A stretch of 39,327 bases of DNA from assembly GCA_022225965.2 (NCBI GenBank), contig JAKJXP020000187.1:1-39327 (forward strand), written 5' to 3'. Shown here piece by piece: positions 11,203 through 23,532 of the stretch. The notes below the pieces were generated by a model that did not search any database, was not told the DNA's origin, and saw nothing but the letters and a program-made list of their open reading frames with translations. A program made the translations under genes and the position numbers. The DNA comes from Diatrype stigma. Its lineage: Eukaryota > Ascomycota > Sordariomycetes > Xylariales > Diatrypaceae. The stretch's first letter is position 1; each line of letters begins with the position of its first letter.

Positions 11203-13809
11203 GGTACATGGAGGTTTCGTGTAAAGTACCTAGTAACACCTTCACTTCACATCAGACGGAATGCGCCGGTGCAATGCCCAGCGCCTAGAACTCAGAGTGC
11301 AGAGCCCGGGCCTCCTTGATTTCCTTGCTTGACAAGCCACTCACTCTACGAAGTAGCCAGATTGTATCCAAACACCAGTTCCGGACAACTCGGCCTGTTG
11401 GTACTGTGGCGGAATGTAACGTATGCTAACATGAAGTCTTGTCGTAACTAACTACAACCCAACCTACAGACTTGGCGGAACCTGGTGCTGGTCGCTGGTT
11501 GAGCCTTGACGTCGCTTGCCACTCTTGAAAGTCGGGGGAATGAGTGGCCCGTGGGCACCTTACCTTTAGGTATGTACATAACAGTAGGTGTGATTACACC
11601 GCGCCTTGGCCCAAGAGATGCTCCTTCCCCCATGTCTTAGATAGTGCTTGTGGGGAGGAATGTGGCGTCAGAAAAAAAATAGTTAGTGAGGCGCCTAAAT
11701 ATAGAAGCATGGATGGAACTTAACTACATACAGTCAGTCATGTATGGTCCTTATGGAAATCCGGAAATATGGGACTACTGCATATGTACATAACACTCCC
11801 ACATGCGCATATCCAGTCCATCAACATGCCCTGATACCTAATTGGTACGTTAATTAATAGTCAAATAGCTTCATGCTCCATCCCGAATATCCCAGTTAGC
11901 GAACTTGAAGCACAAAACATGAAGCACGTCCCCAAGGAGAGTCACCAAATCAGTCTATAGAAACGTTGAAATGTACGAAGTATGTAATTTTCAGTCAGCG
12001 GCAAATTCCTTTCAGTTTGAAATGTCCCCCTGCCACTTGTTTCATCTCATCATCGTCAGCATTCCCGTCATCGTCATGATCATCGTGATTCACAGTTGAT
12101 CACCGCTATGCTCCGTGTCCTTTGTCCAGTCTCCTATCCCCAGCGTGGCTCCTACGCCAATGTAGTATGTCCACGAACACACGATTCCATCCGGAAGCTG
12201 CACGGAATGCCCGACAAAATGATAGCGATGCCGATTTATTATTAGGTGGTTAGTTGTCGGTTAGTGTATGTTGGTCTTGGTCGTTGTTGGTCTCGGTATT
12301 GGATGGACTTGGCACCATGTAGTCTACTAACTGCTAATTATCGTATGGATCATGGAGCTGGAGCACTTGTGTTATGGAGCTGCGCAGGCACCAAGACAGC
12401 AGCAGCCCGCTCTCAGCTCGTGAGGCGAGCGCGCACAGGTGCTCGCGCTAACACCAACTGAGCAACCTCAACTCCAGAGGCCTTGGCCCATCGCATCACC
12501 CATTGCGGCTCTTTCCCAGGAGGATTCCTCTAGTCTAGCTGTCTAATAAGCCGCTACATAGGGGGGGAGCAGAGGCAGGGAAGGATCCCTAGGACTAGTA
12601 GTGCCCAGGACACTCGGCCCCGTGCCTCCTTTATGCGTTCATGCGCGTTGCGGTCTTGCAGGCACGATCCCATCCTTCTTCGAACGTCTGGAAGATGCAA
12701 GATGCAAGATGCCATCTTTTCCCAAGGCATCTTCCAACAATAAGTGGGTGACGATGATAACTTGACTTGTCACTAGCATCCCATCCATACATACCCGCTG
12801 CGTTAGCCAACCTCCAGCTCGCCTTCTTCCCCGCGCGCACGCACACACACCGCTTACTTGAGGATCTTGGGAACTCGTGTAGTCCGTTGTGTGGTCACCT
12901 TTTCTCAAAATAGGAATTGCACCTCATTCCTACTCATGTCTGTGAAGGAGCGGTCACCGACCTCAACCTCCCCATCACGAAGTCATGCTATCTGATTTTA
13001 GGAGAAAGCTGGAGACTAACGAGATTATTACCAGCTTCTGTAACCCCTCTATGAATATGTATGCAAAGTAGGTCCTTTCCAACTGCAAATCAACGCCTAG
13101 GCTCGTCCAAATGTTCCCCGGTGCGGAACTTGGCGGCGGCACTTTTTCTCTTAGTACGGAGCGGACCTACCACTACCTACCGCTACTACTACCAGGGGTT
13201 TCTATTCATATCTCTTTCTATTTATCTCTGGGCCCCTCTTGTTCCGGCCGCTAATCGAAAGGTTGGCTCCGATAAACCTATTTTGAGGCCGAGAAAATCC
13301 TGTCAACGTCGGTGAGGAGTAACTCCAGAGGAAAGGGATAGTTTTCGTGATCTCTCACAGAGGGAAAGTCAATGCCCTAATCTGGCTCCTCGACTTAACA
13401 AGTGTAAGTAAATACGGCTGTGGTTCTATCCGGGAGATACATATGCAAGATTCATGTTGCTTGTTCCTGTAAGCAAATCCAAGTGCTGGTAGCCCGTCTA
13501 GCATCCTACACAAGTTTCCTGTATGATCACATGACCAACCATGCCATAAACTGTGATGGATTTGAGCGTTCTCTGTTCTTATGGGCTCTCAGCTCAATGC
13601 CTCGTCGCTAACCATCGCCAATGACTATGGCGGCCCAATCGGTACGGTTCCCACCAGGCGGACGCTTCAACTTGCACCTAGAACTACCACACAGCGAGCA
13701 GGAAGGTCGCCGGTGCGCCCCCTTTTCCAAGCTATTTCCCAAGCTGTACTCTCGTCCACTACTCACAACGTACTTCCGGTCTTACTAGGCCGAAACTGTT
13801 CTCTTCACA

Positions 13810-15371
13810 TCAAACCGCCACGTTGCCTGTCCGCTCCTTCGTAATCCCCCCGTTGCCACCACCGCCATTCTCATCATCATCCCAAAACCGGGTCGTATTA
13901 TCCCTCCCCTTTATCATGCCGTATATATCGAACGGATCTACGAGAGTGGCGAAGAAGTTGCGTTCCTCCTTGTAACCGGGTCCTTCGACCTCAGACACGC
14001 CGTCTTTGCTGAGATATATCTTCGTGCCTATTCAAAGCCTTAGCAATCAACAGAAAAAAGGGGGGAGGGGGGAGGGGGACAATAAGGAGTTTCAGGAGCC
14101 GTACTGCGAGGTAAGAACCGGCGCGGATGGCGCATGTTGACCAGAACCGAGTTGCAGAGCATCAGCGACGCCTCGAAGACGTAGAACAGGGCCTCGTATC
14201 GGACGATGGGGCTCGGGCGGAAATCGGGGGCGTCCCAGTCTTGCCCGTACGAGGCTTCGGAGAACTCCACGGTCCGGTAGATGGAGCGGGTCAGGATGAG
14301 GGCGTTGCTCATGTAGAGCGTCAGGAGCGCCTGGTCGAGCTTCGCGCTGCGCACGCCGTGTCTCCGGCACCGGGTCCAGAAGTAGGTCGCCAGGGACAAG
14401 AAGAGGCCGATGACCACGAGCTGCATCACCAAGGTGACGCGCAAAAGCGTCCTTCCTAGCTGCTGCTGGTCGGACGTCAGGGACTGGTTCGCTATCTGTC
14501 CCGCCTCGTTAGTGTTGTTCGAGATGGAAGCTCGCTAGCTTGCCTCGTTCTTCTCCAGTTCTCTTCTGGCTCGAATCCCGCCCCTGAATGGACTAGGACA
14601 AGCAGGTATATAAAGGCTCAAGGTGACACGATGGAGAAGGAAGGAAAATGAAGAAAAAAAAAAAGAAAAGAAAAGGGATATCACCCACGTATGAAGACCC
14701 GGTACCGTTAAGCGTCTCGATAATCATCGACAGAGCCGCAAAGGTGGTCAGGACGCGGCCTGGGTGGATGGGCGAATAGTACGGGACGTAGTAGAGGATG
14801 CGGCCGAGCGTGTAGTAGTTTGCGAGCTCGTAGAGCGGACTAGTTCGACGATGACGGCGACGATGGCAGTGCCTTTCGTATTAGCGCTAACGTACAAATT
14901 GCTTTCTCCCCTCACTTTTCCTATCCCACACGTGGGTAGCAGATACAATCGTGAGGGGGGGGAGTGACAATGGGATGAGGGCAATGAGTAAGGACGGGGC
15001 GGGTGACAACGTACGGGGCTGCGAAGCAGAGACAGACGCTGACGATGTAGATAACCAGGTCGTCGTAGCGGACGGCGCCGACCTCGCGGATGGCGAAGCC
15101 GATGGCGTACACGAAGCCGCAGACGACGTAGAGGCCGGTCAGGCGCCAGCTCTTGTAGTGTCTGCTTATGTATCGGCCGTTGCAGGTCAACCAGGTTAGC
15201 CTCGGGTTCTATAGTCTTGTCAGGTACCCAACCCTAAGCCAAACTAACTCACGCTGCCTGCCGGGCGTGCCATATCGCGCTCGCCGCGAACGCAGCGGCG
15301 AAGAAGACCGGCGCCCCTTTGTTCGGGGCATAGTACCATATACTCCCTTCCGCGCGGTCTCCGTATGCCAT
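13810..15371 (-). CDS. RTA1-like seven-helix membrane protein (lipid-translocating exporter family), five exons
   Basis: RTA1-family proteins are fungal plasma-membrane or ER proteins linked to resistance to 7-aminocholesterol and other membrane-active compounds, and to sphingoid-base movement. Exons: 15371-15253, 15161-15015, 14839-14685 (or 14689), 14530 (or 14534)-14105 and 14027-13810, giving 354 residues. Introns 1, 2 and 4 are GTGAGT...GCAG, GTACGT...CTAG and GTACGG...ATAG. Family marks, in order, are GSIWYYAPNKGAPVFFAAAF near the N-terminus, HYKSWRLTGLYVV, PLYELANYYTLGRILYY, LTRSIYRTVEF and the loop after the last helix, NMRHPRRFLP. Exon 5 then supplies KIYLSKDGVSEVEGPGY and LVDPFDIYGMIKGRD, the usual family tail. 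Without intron 4 the frame would end at 14040 in an atypical proline-rich tail. Intron 3 has two frame-compatible donor/acceptor pairs. Hydrophobic helices are spread through exons 1-4; the C-terminus is soluble, with a Gly/Asp-rich patch. Confidence 0.94.
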
Positions 15372-18135
15372 GATGGGTCGAGAACGAACAAATTTCGAAA
15401 AGGCTGTTCTTTCAAGTCTCGAGTATTTGGCAATAACAAAACAAAAGCCTCCAGAGGCACACAATGCAGTTCAACGAGGAGGTATTATACACCGAAGCGG
15501 GGTTCGCGGTCTGTTCGTCTAGGATAGGGGATATATTGACGACAAAATGCCCTCTCTATCTCTTGGGAGCAAGCGCATCTTGTAGAGTGAAAGGGCCTCC
15601 CCTGCCATATATATATACATTCTCATCATCTAACTAGCAAAGGAGATCTCTCTACGCAACAAACTCAGCTTAGATCATTTCTTGTAGCATATGATTCACT
15701 CACAAAGCTTTCTGGCTACGTGAGATGACGCCCCAAAGCCGAACGGCCCTCGAATGCCGGATGTGTATGGCAATGAAAGTAAGACCTTCGTTTCTGCTCC
15801 ACCCAAGTTCGAAAACCCCCTTTTCCCCGCCCAATCATCGCGCGATGCGAGATACGACTTTGCCCGCCCGCCCGCGAATGCGAAATACGGTGCGGCCTTA
15901 GCGCGACGGAGTCGGCAGGACAGGCGGGCGGGCCTAGCTAAAGGGCTGAATAGACTTATTGAGTCTACGAAACGTCATTCGCATACCCAGCTAAAAGGCC
16001 TAGTGTGTGTTATTTGTGCATAAAGGTCCTGTTCAGCCTTTTGGGTATCACAGATACTACCGTTTGAGCAGATGTAATCTCACCTCGATTTTTTCTTGGC
16101 CAACCTGTTGCCGAATCCGGGCAACAGAGGTACCAGGCTGAGAGGAAGGGGGGCTTAGCTTTTACTAACTATGGATTTGACTCACTACCACTTGTGTATC
16201 ATACTCTCCTGGTAAGGAGATTCGCACCTATTATGCCAGACAGACTGCCTCAACCTTACTTATCAAGTATGCTCGCTCTTTCGGTGCAGCGATGAGCAAG
16301 ACTATAGGCAGGTATTGTATTGTATGCTTACATGTGCTTTAGTACATAAGTCACACAATGTAAGATTCGTCTAAACAAATGTACTGATGCTCTCCCTGTC
16401 GTATTCACCGTGTCGTCCCCAACGACGTTTCGGCGTTCTTGTAGCGTGCGTGGGCTGCGTGGCTATGAGGTGGTGGCGGAGCGATGAGTTGGTATAGTAT
16501 ACAAGCATCAAGACGATCAGCTTATAAGAAAGGGGATCCGATGTTAATTTTGTCTGTGTTGTTAGCTGACCTCCTGATAGCTGACCTGCATACCTTGGTA
16601 GAGTAGAGGTGGCTTAGGTAGAGAGGTCTGCCATCCTCTCCTCTCACTTTCCTTTCTATCCCTAACCACGTGCCAGCAGGAAGCTCTACCTACATAGTAA
16701 GTATCTGTTGACTGAAGCTCATCGCAACCGCAGCCTCCCTATCTTTATATTTGCAGAACCTTCTTGCCTGCCTGCCCGAACCGAACCCCAGTCTAGCTAG
16801 GCATTGTGTTATCGGAACAGCCAGGCTTGCTCCTTGAAATAACAGGACTAGGGGAAAATGGGGGGAGTGGATGAATGTGAAGAAGCACACATCCTACCGT
16901 TTCTGCTACCTTGACTGGCTAGTGAAAGAATGGTGTCCGCCTAGGATTTGAGATGTTCAACGTTAATCATCCTTCTATAGCCAGGTATGTGACAGCAGAA
17001 GATCGGTGGTTCGTTTTAAGATGTCATGAACACCTACCTAGTCATAGCGCTCCCTCCCACACTATCTTATAAGATCTAGGACAGAGGCCCCGTCATCACA
17101 TATATCTACCTATTTGACTCCGTGGAGCGGTCAAGCAACACTTAGATCTCTACTATCACCATGAGATGGGATGTTCTCGTCATACGTAGGTATCATACGT
17201 AGGTAGTGTGACATTCCTCCGTTGACCACGTATTTTCGGCGTCGTTATGGTCAAGGCGTATACGGTATTTCTGCTTGATTAACGTGCCATGGTACCCTTA
17301 ACATTATGTCGTATATACTTCCCAGCGCTGCATAGATACCAGCGGCGGAGAAAGTGCTATCTACCTGCGTTCTGTTTGTGTGCCTGCCTGTGTCTCCATC
17401 CGTCTCGAGTAGGCCTGTCCCATCTTCCCCGTAGACAGCATACTAGCCATGGCGTGAAGTGTAACTAGTTGGGTCATGTGAGCGGGTTTATCGATCGAGC
17501 TCGAGGACCAAGACGTTCCCGATATAGACCGATCAGCCACTTAGTCGTTGGCACAACAGTTTCACTGTTTGATCTCCCCATATCATTTTGCCGCTCGCTC
17601 CAGCTCCGGCTGAAGGGACTTTTGTATATGTATGTCAATATACCTATAGGTAGGCAGTCATAGACCAAGATGGGAAAGCAAACAGCTTAGGGACCCCCTC
17701 TCCCCCTTCCCCTTCCCTTCGGGATAAGCCAATTTAGTAGCATAAAAACAAGACACCCAACCCATTCTAACGCCGCGTATATGCACATCCTGGATCCTGA
17801 AAAGAAGCGTAGCCCAACGAAGGCAGGTATCTCTTGCATAAGAACCCCGTTCAACCAGATCGTCTATGCGACTTCAAACAAGTCATTATCCCAAGGATCA
17901 GTTCCCGACATGCCCCCATCCAAACAACATCCAAGGTTATGTGGAACCAAAACTTGAATCAAACTGAACTAAATGATAAATGTATGAAAAGAAATGGTAT
18001 CTCTGTTTTCAACCAGCCCGAACAAACGTGCAAAACAAGAACGCAAAACGAAACCAAATAAAAGCGAAAAGTCGAAGAGTTGTGGGAAGACTTGTCAAGA
18101 TTGAAGGAGGTGCTTGAAGCGGCTAGCCCTGTCCG
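15372..18135. other. Non-coding stretch between RTA1-like gene and wc-1
   Basis: It contains the upstream region of the RTA1-like gene (leftward) and the downstream region of wc-1. I see no supported gene. The frame at 15754-16023 has no recognisable domain. A CRMC sequence in another frame at about 15725 recalled a zinc cluster but does not continue as one. AT-rich, A-run-rich sequence at about 17930-18065 adjoins the wc-1 stop and may be its 3' UTR. Confidence 0.6.
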
Positions 18136-21100
18136 TTAGCCAAATTCCCGCTCCTCCTGGATGGCAGTCATTCCGCTATGGGCACCGTCTAGCCGAGGTT
18201 GGGATGGCGGCGGCATGGTAGGATATCCTTTGGATCCAACTGGTGTCGCCCCTCCTGCGCTCCCGCTGCTCGGGCCCATACTGGAACTAGTAGAGGATCT
18301 GTTGTTGGTATTCGCATCGGTGTCAACCCCAGAGGGTTGCTCGCTATTAACCTCCGCGGCGGAGATCTCGCGATGCAATGGAGAGGAGGGCACCGGCGAG
18401 CCAGACTTCCTACTCATGTTATCTCCATTGCCGCCACCACGGGAAGAGTTTCGTGGAGAGACTCTGCCCGTCTATAACAAGGGCTGATTGATTAGCCCCG
18501 AACATTAACAAACGCTGGCAGGCAAAGCAAGAGACCGAGACTCAATACTGACCTGCTTTGCCCACCTAAGGCCGCAGCTGTTGCACAGATCCCTTTGCCC
18601 ACTAGGGCCTCTTCGCCACTCGGGCGTATTGCGAGTGTGGCAGTTGGCACAGTCCCGGACGACGTTGCCAACACCCTTTCTTCGCTTCCGCTTCTTCTTG
18701 TTGGAGAGCAAGCCGTGCAGCTCCTCGGCCAGAACCCGGTTCACCTTTTCCATCTGCCGCAATTCATACTGCCAACTCGTACACCTGGTCGTTTTCAGTT
18801 CGTCGAATATGTTATCGCCCGAGGCTAGAGCTCGGTCTTGATTACCCGGGGTCAAATTAGAGCCGCCAGCGGCCGAGAATATGCCCGTTGTCTGTTCCTG
18901 GGTTGTATGGCTGCTTTGGACACCTCCAAGGCTTTTGCCATCGTTTGGTACATTTCCAATAGAGGAACCCTGCCTAGCGGAGAGCGAGGCAGGTCCGGAT
19001 GTTGCGCCAACTCGCGAAGACGCTTTGAGTAGCTTCGTCTGGGCGAGCAAAAAGGTCGGCTTTTGACCTTCGGAAGAAGCGTCACCGGGGTACAGAGTGG
19101 TATACGCCTGGAGAACCTGCCCCCTCTTATTCTGCACTTCGTGCTTGCAGGTGACTATTCGCCCCCTTCTTGCCTTCTCGATAGACCGACCAAATTCGAC
19201 GCGTGATTCCTTACGCATGAGGTCCTGGATGCTGGTGCCTACCAGGTTCTCGGGTTGGAGGTCGAGCAAGGAACGGACATTCGCAGAAACGAACAGAAAC
19301 ATTCCAGATGTAGACAGCTTGGTCCAGAGCTCACTGTCACCGATACCACCGTTTGCCTCGAGCTCGCGGCGACTGAGAGCAAAGACGGGCCGCTTGCGGC
19401 CGACAAGAATGATGCATTTCCGGCCCTTTCCTTGCTCGACAAATAAAGAGCCATGGCTCTCAAACCACGTATACCCGCTCTGTTTGCGCCGTATACGAAA
19501 CACTATATTCACGGAGTTCCCGGTAGTGGTGTCCTTCAGCTCTCGAGTAACGGGAACAATGTCAGACGGATGACATATCGAAGAAATAGAGCTTCCGACG
19601 AGTTCAGCGGCGTCATACTCTAAGACACGCTTACACGACGGTGATAAGTATAGAAACAGACCCTTGAGCGATAGGACGTGCACTACATCATCCGCATTTT
19701 CGAGTAGCATCTTGTCCCAGGACTGCTTGTGCCAATCTGAAGCTGCCCCCTTGGGATTGAACTGCTGTAACAAAGTGGATACGTCGTCGACCCCGAGTGA
19801 CTGGCCATTCTCCGGTTCCCATTGGCTTGACGGAGGGGCCGCCCAGATGTACTGGCCGATATCGTTGTGCTTATAATTCACCTTCATCGTTCCAGGTTCG
19901 TGTGACGAGGCGATAGCGTCCGGGCACTCCACCAGGTCGATTTGAAACCCAATAATATACCGTATCTCCTCGGTATCCCAAGGAATGGGGATCATGGTAA
20001 GTAGGTTAAGGAAAGGCTTGCCCCCCTTGCGGTAGTTTATGAGGCTCTGTTGGACCTCCCTGCCCTCAGCAATCTTTTGTTTCAGGTTATAAACGGCGCC
20101 GTTATCGACGAACTCACGCTTAGTGCCAGCCTCGACCTTTCCATCAGGGGCTTGGAGGAAGCGACAATTTTGCCCAACGCAGTCGTGAAGGCTGTAACCA
20201 GTCAGGTTTTGGAAGTTGTCCGAAACATATATGATGGGACAATCGTTCATCGTAACATCGCACACCACGAAGGCACAGGACATATCGACTGCCCCCAGGT
20301 TGACCTGGGGGTTCTTCCGCGTTGCTACTAGCCAAAGAGCTTTGAGCATGTCAAAGCCGCTCTTGGAATAAATGCTCTTCTGCTCCGCCGGTGGTTCAGG
20401 ACCTACCATGGGGACAGGGGTCACTGGTGCGTTACTTGGCTGGGCTATAATGCTCTCGGGCGTCGTTTGCGTCGTCGTGGGCATTGGTGAAGGATAGGAC
20501 GGAGTAGACATGACGGGGGTGTGGCTAGGCACTTGTGCAGGTGCTTGAGGTGACAGCCCTTGCTGGTAGCTATTTAAAGCGGTGTCCAGGCCGATATTAC
20601 TTGATGGTTGTGGTATGGGTTGGCTGGATTGGGGGTACTGTGGTGCGTTGGTCATCACATCGTTACTCGCAACGTTCATGGCTATGGCCGCACTAGGATC
20701 TCCTTGCATAGCGCTCATGGTACCATCATCATTCGTCATATCCATAGCGAAGTCTGCTGATACGGCATCCATCGGGTTTGAAGGGAATGCATTATGCAAG
20801 GCGGAGTTGGCGAACATGTTCATCGAGGCATCGCCGCCAAGATGGCCCATGTTCATATTGGAAAAGGCGACCATGTTGCCCATCATGTCAGGGGAGAGGT
20901 TCGGGAAGTCGTCGGCACTCATGATCTGAGGAGAAAAACTGGATGACGTGCCGGTCATGTCTATGTTGGTGTTGAGGGTAGGGAAACCGGGGTGCATCGG
21001 AGGCACGGGCGGGTTGGCCATGGCACCGAAATGGTTGTAGGCCCCCATGGAGCTGTCAGCGTTGGCAAACTCTAGCATGGACAATCTTCGATCGGCCTCG

Positions 21101-21396
21101 GTTTGTGGTATCTGTGGTATTTGGCTGGGGTTGGCATGGAAGGAGTGAGGCACACTCCGACGTCTCTGCATTTCGGCTTGGTTATTACTGGCTATATCGT
21201 CGAGGGAGTCGGTACCGACCATAGGAGTGTTGCGGGCGTCGAGGCCGGCAGAGGAGACAGGTGAGTACTGAGGCTGGGATGCTTGTTGGGCGGCTTGGCT
21301 CATGTGAGTATGGATGTGACGTCTCTGAGCACGCTGTCGGGCATGACGCCGCTGCAGCTCCTCCTGGGAGAGCTGAGAGCTGAAGAAGCCGTCCAT
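18136..21396 (-). CDS. wc-1: White collar-1 blue-light photoreceptor and GATA transcription factor
   Basis: Flavin-binding light sensor that pairs with White collar-2 in the nucleus to activate light-responsive and clock genes. Exons 21396-18553 and 18471-18136, with an 81-nt intron (GTCAGT...ATAG), give 1059 residues. The ATG at 21396 is chosen because the frame upstream, open to 21453, offers only GTG codons. Residues 1-350 are rich in Met, Asn, Ser, Pro and Gln, a likely activation region, without the long polyglutamine of Neurospora. The LOV domain is at about 370-492 with the photoactive cysteine in GQNCRFLQAPDG (Cys411). Two further PAS domains follow at about 555-672 and 685-790. A basic KKKRKRRKG at about 900 is a candidate nuclear signal. 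The GATA finger is C-X2-C-X18-C-X2-C (Cys916, 919, 938, 941). The intron falls directly after LRWAKQ; exon 2 gives TGRVSPRNSSRGGNGDNMS and a Ser/Thr/Gly-rich tail. All key residues are present, so it should be functional. Confidence 0.98.
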
Positions 21397-21959
21397 TTCG
21401 ACCACATTAGTTGCAAATACCACGACGTCCGCGGTCTCTACTGAGACAGACACAAGGTGCTCGGCCAGAGGCCGATATAAGAAAAGACCTCAGTGTGCTG
21501 TGCTCCGCAACCCGGCACGTGTGACAACGGGATCGCCTACTCTATACAGCTACCAGCTCACAGTCCACGCTCAAGACGGCCCGGGGATGCCAACAAGCCA
21601 GTATGCTGGTAGGGTAGGGGGGGGTATAGGGAGGTATACAAGTATAGCAGGTATAGCAGGTAAGCAGGCAAGCAGGCAAGCAGGCAATGGACGAGTTTGG
21701 ACGTTGGTGCGCGAATGGCGAGGCGGGTCACGGCGTGGCGACGAAGCTAAAATGATTTACCGCAACGATTTGGAACTCGCTAGAGCTAGAGAACTGGACT
21801 AGGGGACTGGACTAGACTCTAGAGAGAGAACTGAGCTAGAGAACTGAGCTAAAGAAACAGAGCACTAGAGCAAAGAAGGCGGAAAAAGGGACGCTGGCAG
21901 GGAAATCGACATTCAAGCACCGAAGCTGTCTGTCGTCGTTTGTGGTGCTGCCCGTGGAG

Positions 21960-22010
21960 GGATTCCTGGACCCGTGGATTCCTGGACCCGTGGATTCCTG
22001 GATTCGTGGG
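21960..22010. repeat. 16-bp tandem repeat, about 2.7 copies
   Basis: The unit GGATTCCTGGACCCGT occurs at 21960-21975 and 21976-21991, followed by a partial third copy. It lies about 0.55 kb upstream of the wc-1 ATG, so it is probably promoter or 5' leader sequence. Confidence 0.85.
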
Positions 22011-22536
22011 GTCAGTGGATGGGGCCGCTAAAGCGAGGGATGGTTGATGTTCCGGACCCTAATTCGTTCGGGGCGGGTTGCACGGCAGGGCAAGGGCAGC
22101 GGACTATGTGCGCATGTACGTTTGGGCATGTACGATGCCTGCTCGAATGCTGCGCTGCGCTGCGCTGCACATTCTGGCATGTATTGTACAAGGCAGTTGC
22201 AGGCTGGCACTGACAGGTAGCTACATCCAACATGTATGTATGCAATAGTACCTATTGTACATACCTACCTTAGCAGCTTGGATAGGTAGGCCCCAGGCAG
22301 GTACTATATGTATGCTGTATCTGTATACTGCAGGTGTAGCTATAGGCATGGCCTGATGAGATGCGTGTGAGAAGTCCTACCCAAGCACCTAAGCACCGAG
22401 GCGTCCAAGCAGCTACTATTACACCTACTGGATTCTCATGTGGCGCCGGGGAACGGCGCCGGCTGAGCAAGGAGAGGGGGAGAATAGGTACATGTATATT
22501 AAGAGCTCAATATTAACATGTGCAGGTGGTAATCCT

Positions 22537-22566
22537 AGGCAACTTCAGGCAACTTCAGGCAACTTC
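22537..22566. repeat. 10-bp tandem repeat, three copies
   Basis: Three perfect copies of AGGCAACTTC. They lie in the non-coding region upstream of wc-1. Confidence 0.9.
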
Positions 22567-23504
22567 AGTGATGAGTTACTGAGTTACAGTGGTGTAGTGG
22601 TGCGATGGAGCTGAGATAAGGGCTTATCTACCTGTGTACGGCTGCTACGGGCGTTGGGTGCTCAACAGAGACGTACCTGTACAATATCTAATACTTCCAG
22701 CATCTTCAATATTGGCAGGCAGCAAGGCGACATGAGTGCATGGACACAAGTGGAAATGGAAGTTATATTGCTACGTCTACATGGGCATGCAATGTACCTA
22801 ATTGGGCCATCACTTTATGGTTCCAAACATGCTTGCTCTTGCTATGCATACAAAATGAAGCGGGCAAACGATCATGCTTGCAGAGTTTTGCCTGTCCCTC
22901 AGGATATGTTGATATGTTACCTGCGAAAAAGGGGCACATACATGTGCAGCCACCTGCAGTCCCGGCTGTTCGTAACCATAGGGCCGTCCCAATAAACCAT
23001 TTGCCGTTGGGCTACTAGCGGTCTTGGATGAACAGACAGCTGAGCACAGAGCTTATACCTACCTAGAGCTTACTTGGATAGGTGAAGCCGGGCAGCATGT
23101 GGCCGGGCTGCTAGGGTCTTTAAGGGGTATCTACGCGGTGTTAAAGATAACAAAGTGAGAAGGGACAGCATCGGGTTTGTGTGTCCCGGGAGTTCATTTC
23201 ATTGCATCATGAACATATAGTCGAGCCAAGGCGACGTTTTCCCCTCTCCCATTCCATTCCTCTCCTTCTCTGACCCCCCTTGGCCCCCTCCCGTTGATCG
23301 TCGGACGTGAGCGCGCGGATGGACCATCCCGCTTCTTTGGGACCACCAGAGAACCACCAGGACCACACCCACCCGACTCGGCTATCTTGAAACAGCGGGG
23401 AGGGACATCACAAAATTGCACGCACTAAAAACGGACCGATGGTGAGGCGAGTCAGCGAGTGCAGGTGGTAGGTATGTAGGTACCTAGCAGCTTGCCTAGG
23501 TGGT

Positions 23505-23532
23505 GTGGGAGGTGGGAGGTGGGAGGTGGGAG
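23505..23532. repeat. 7-bp tandem repeat GTGGGAG, four copies
   Basis: Four perfect copies of a G-rich heptamer followed by GGAG. With its evenly spaced GGG runs, this strand could form a G-quadruplex; that is inference from spacing only. Confidence 0.85.

Larger units (their letters stand above)
8471..13809. other. Long non-coding stretch of about 5.3 kb
   Basis: No supported gene. It contains several short tandem arrays: GCAGTAT copies at 9073-9095, GTGAGATT copies at about 9238-9262, GATGTG at 9437-9460 and TGCATACG copies at about 10068-10090. TAGCTAAC copies lie at about 10351-10378. Motifs of the CTACATACCTAC type run at 10217-10241, and a perfect 7-bp inverted repeat lies at 11185-11202. 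The frame at 13581-13844 begins plausibly but overlaps, antisense, the last exon of the RTA1-like gene and has no family motif. Confidence 0.6.

Noticed and set aside
13581..13844. 87-codon plus-strand frame with a plausible start
   Set aside because: Its end runs antisense through exon 5 of the RTA1-like gene and it loses protein-like character after the first 20 residues.
14092..14459. Plus-strand and second minus-strand frames over the RTA1-like gene
   Set aside because: These are out-of-frame readings of GC-rich coding exons; the RTA1 motifs fix the correct frame.
15725..15900. Possible start of a Zn2Cys6 zinc-cluster gene (ECRMCMAMK)
   Set aside because: Only the first Cys-X2-Cys is present; the remaining four cysteines do not follow in any frame or after a plausible intron.
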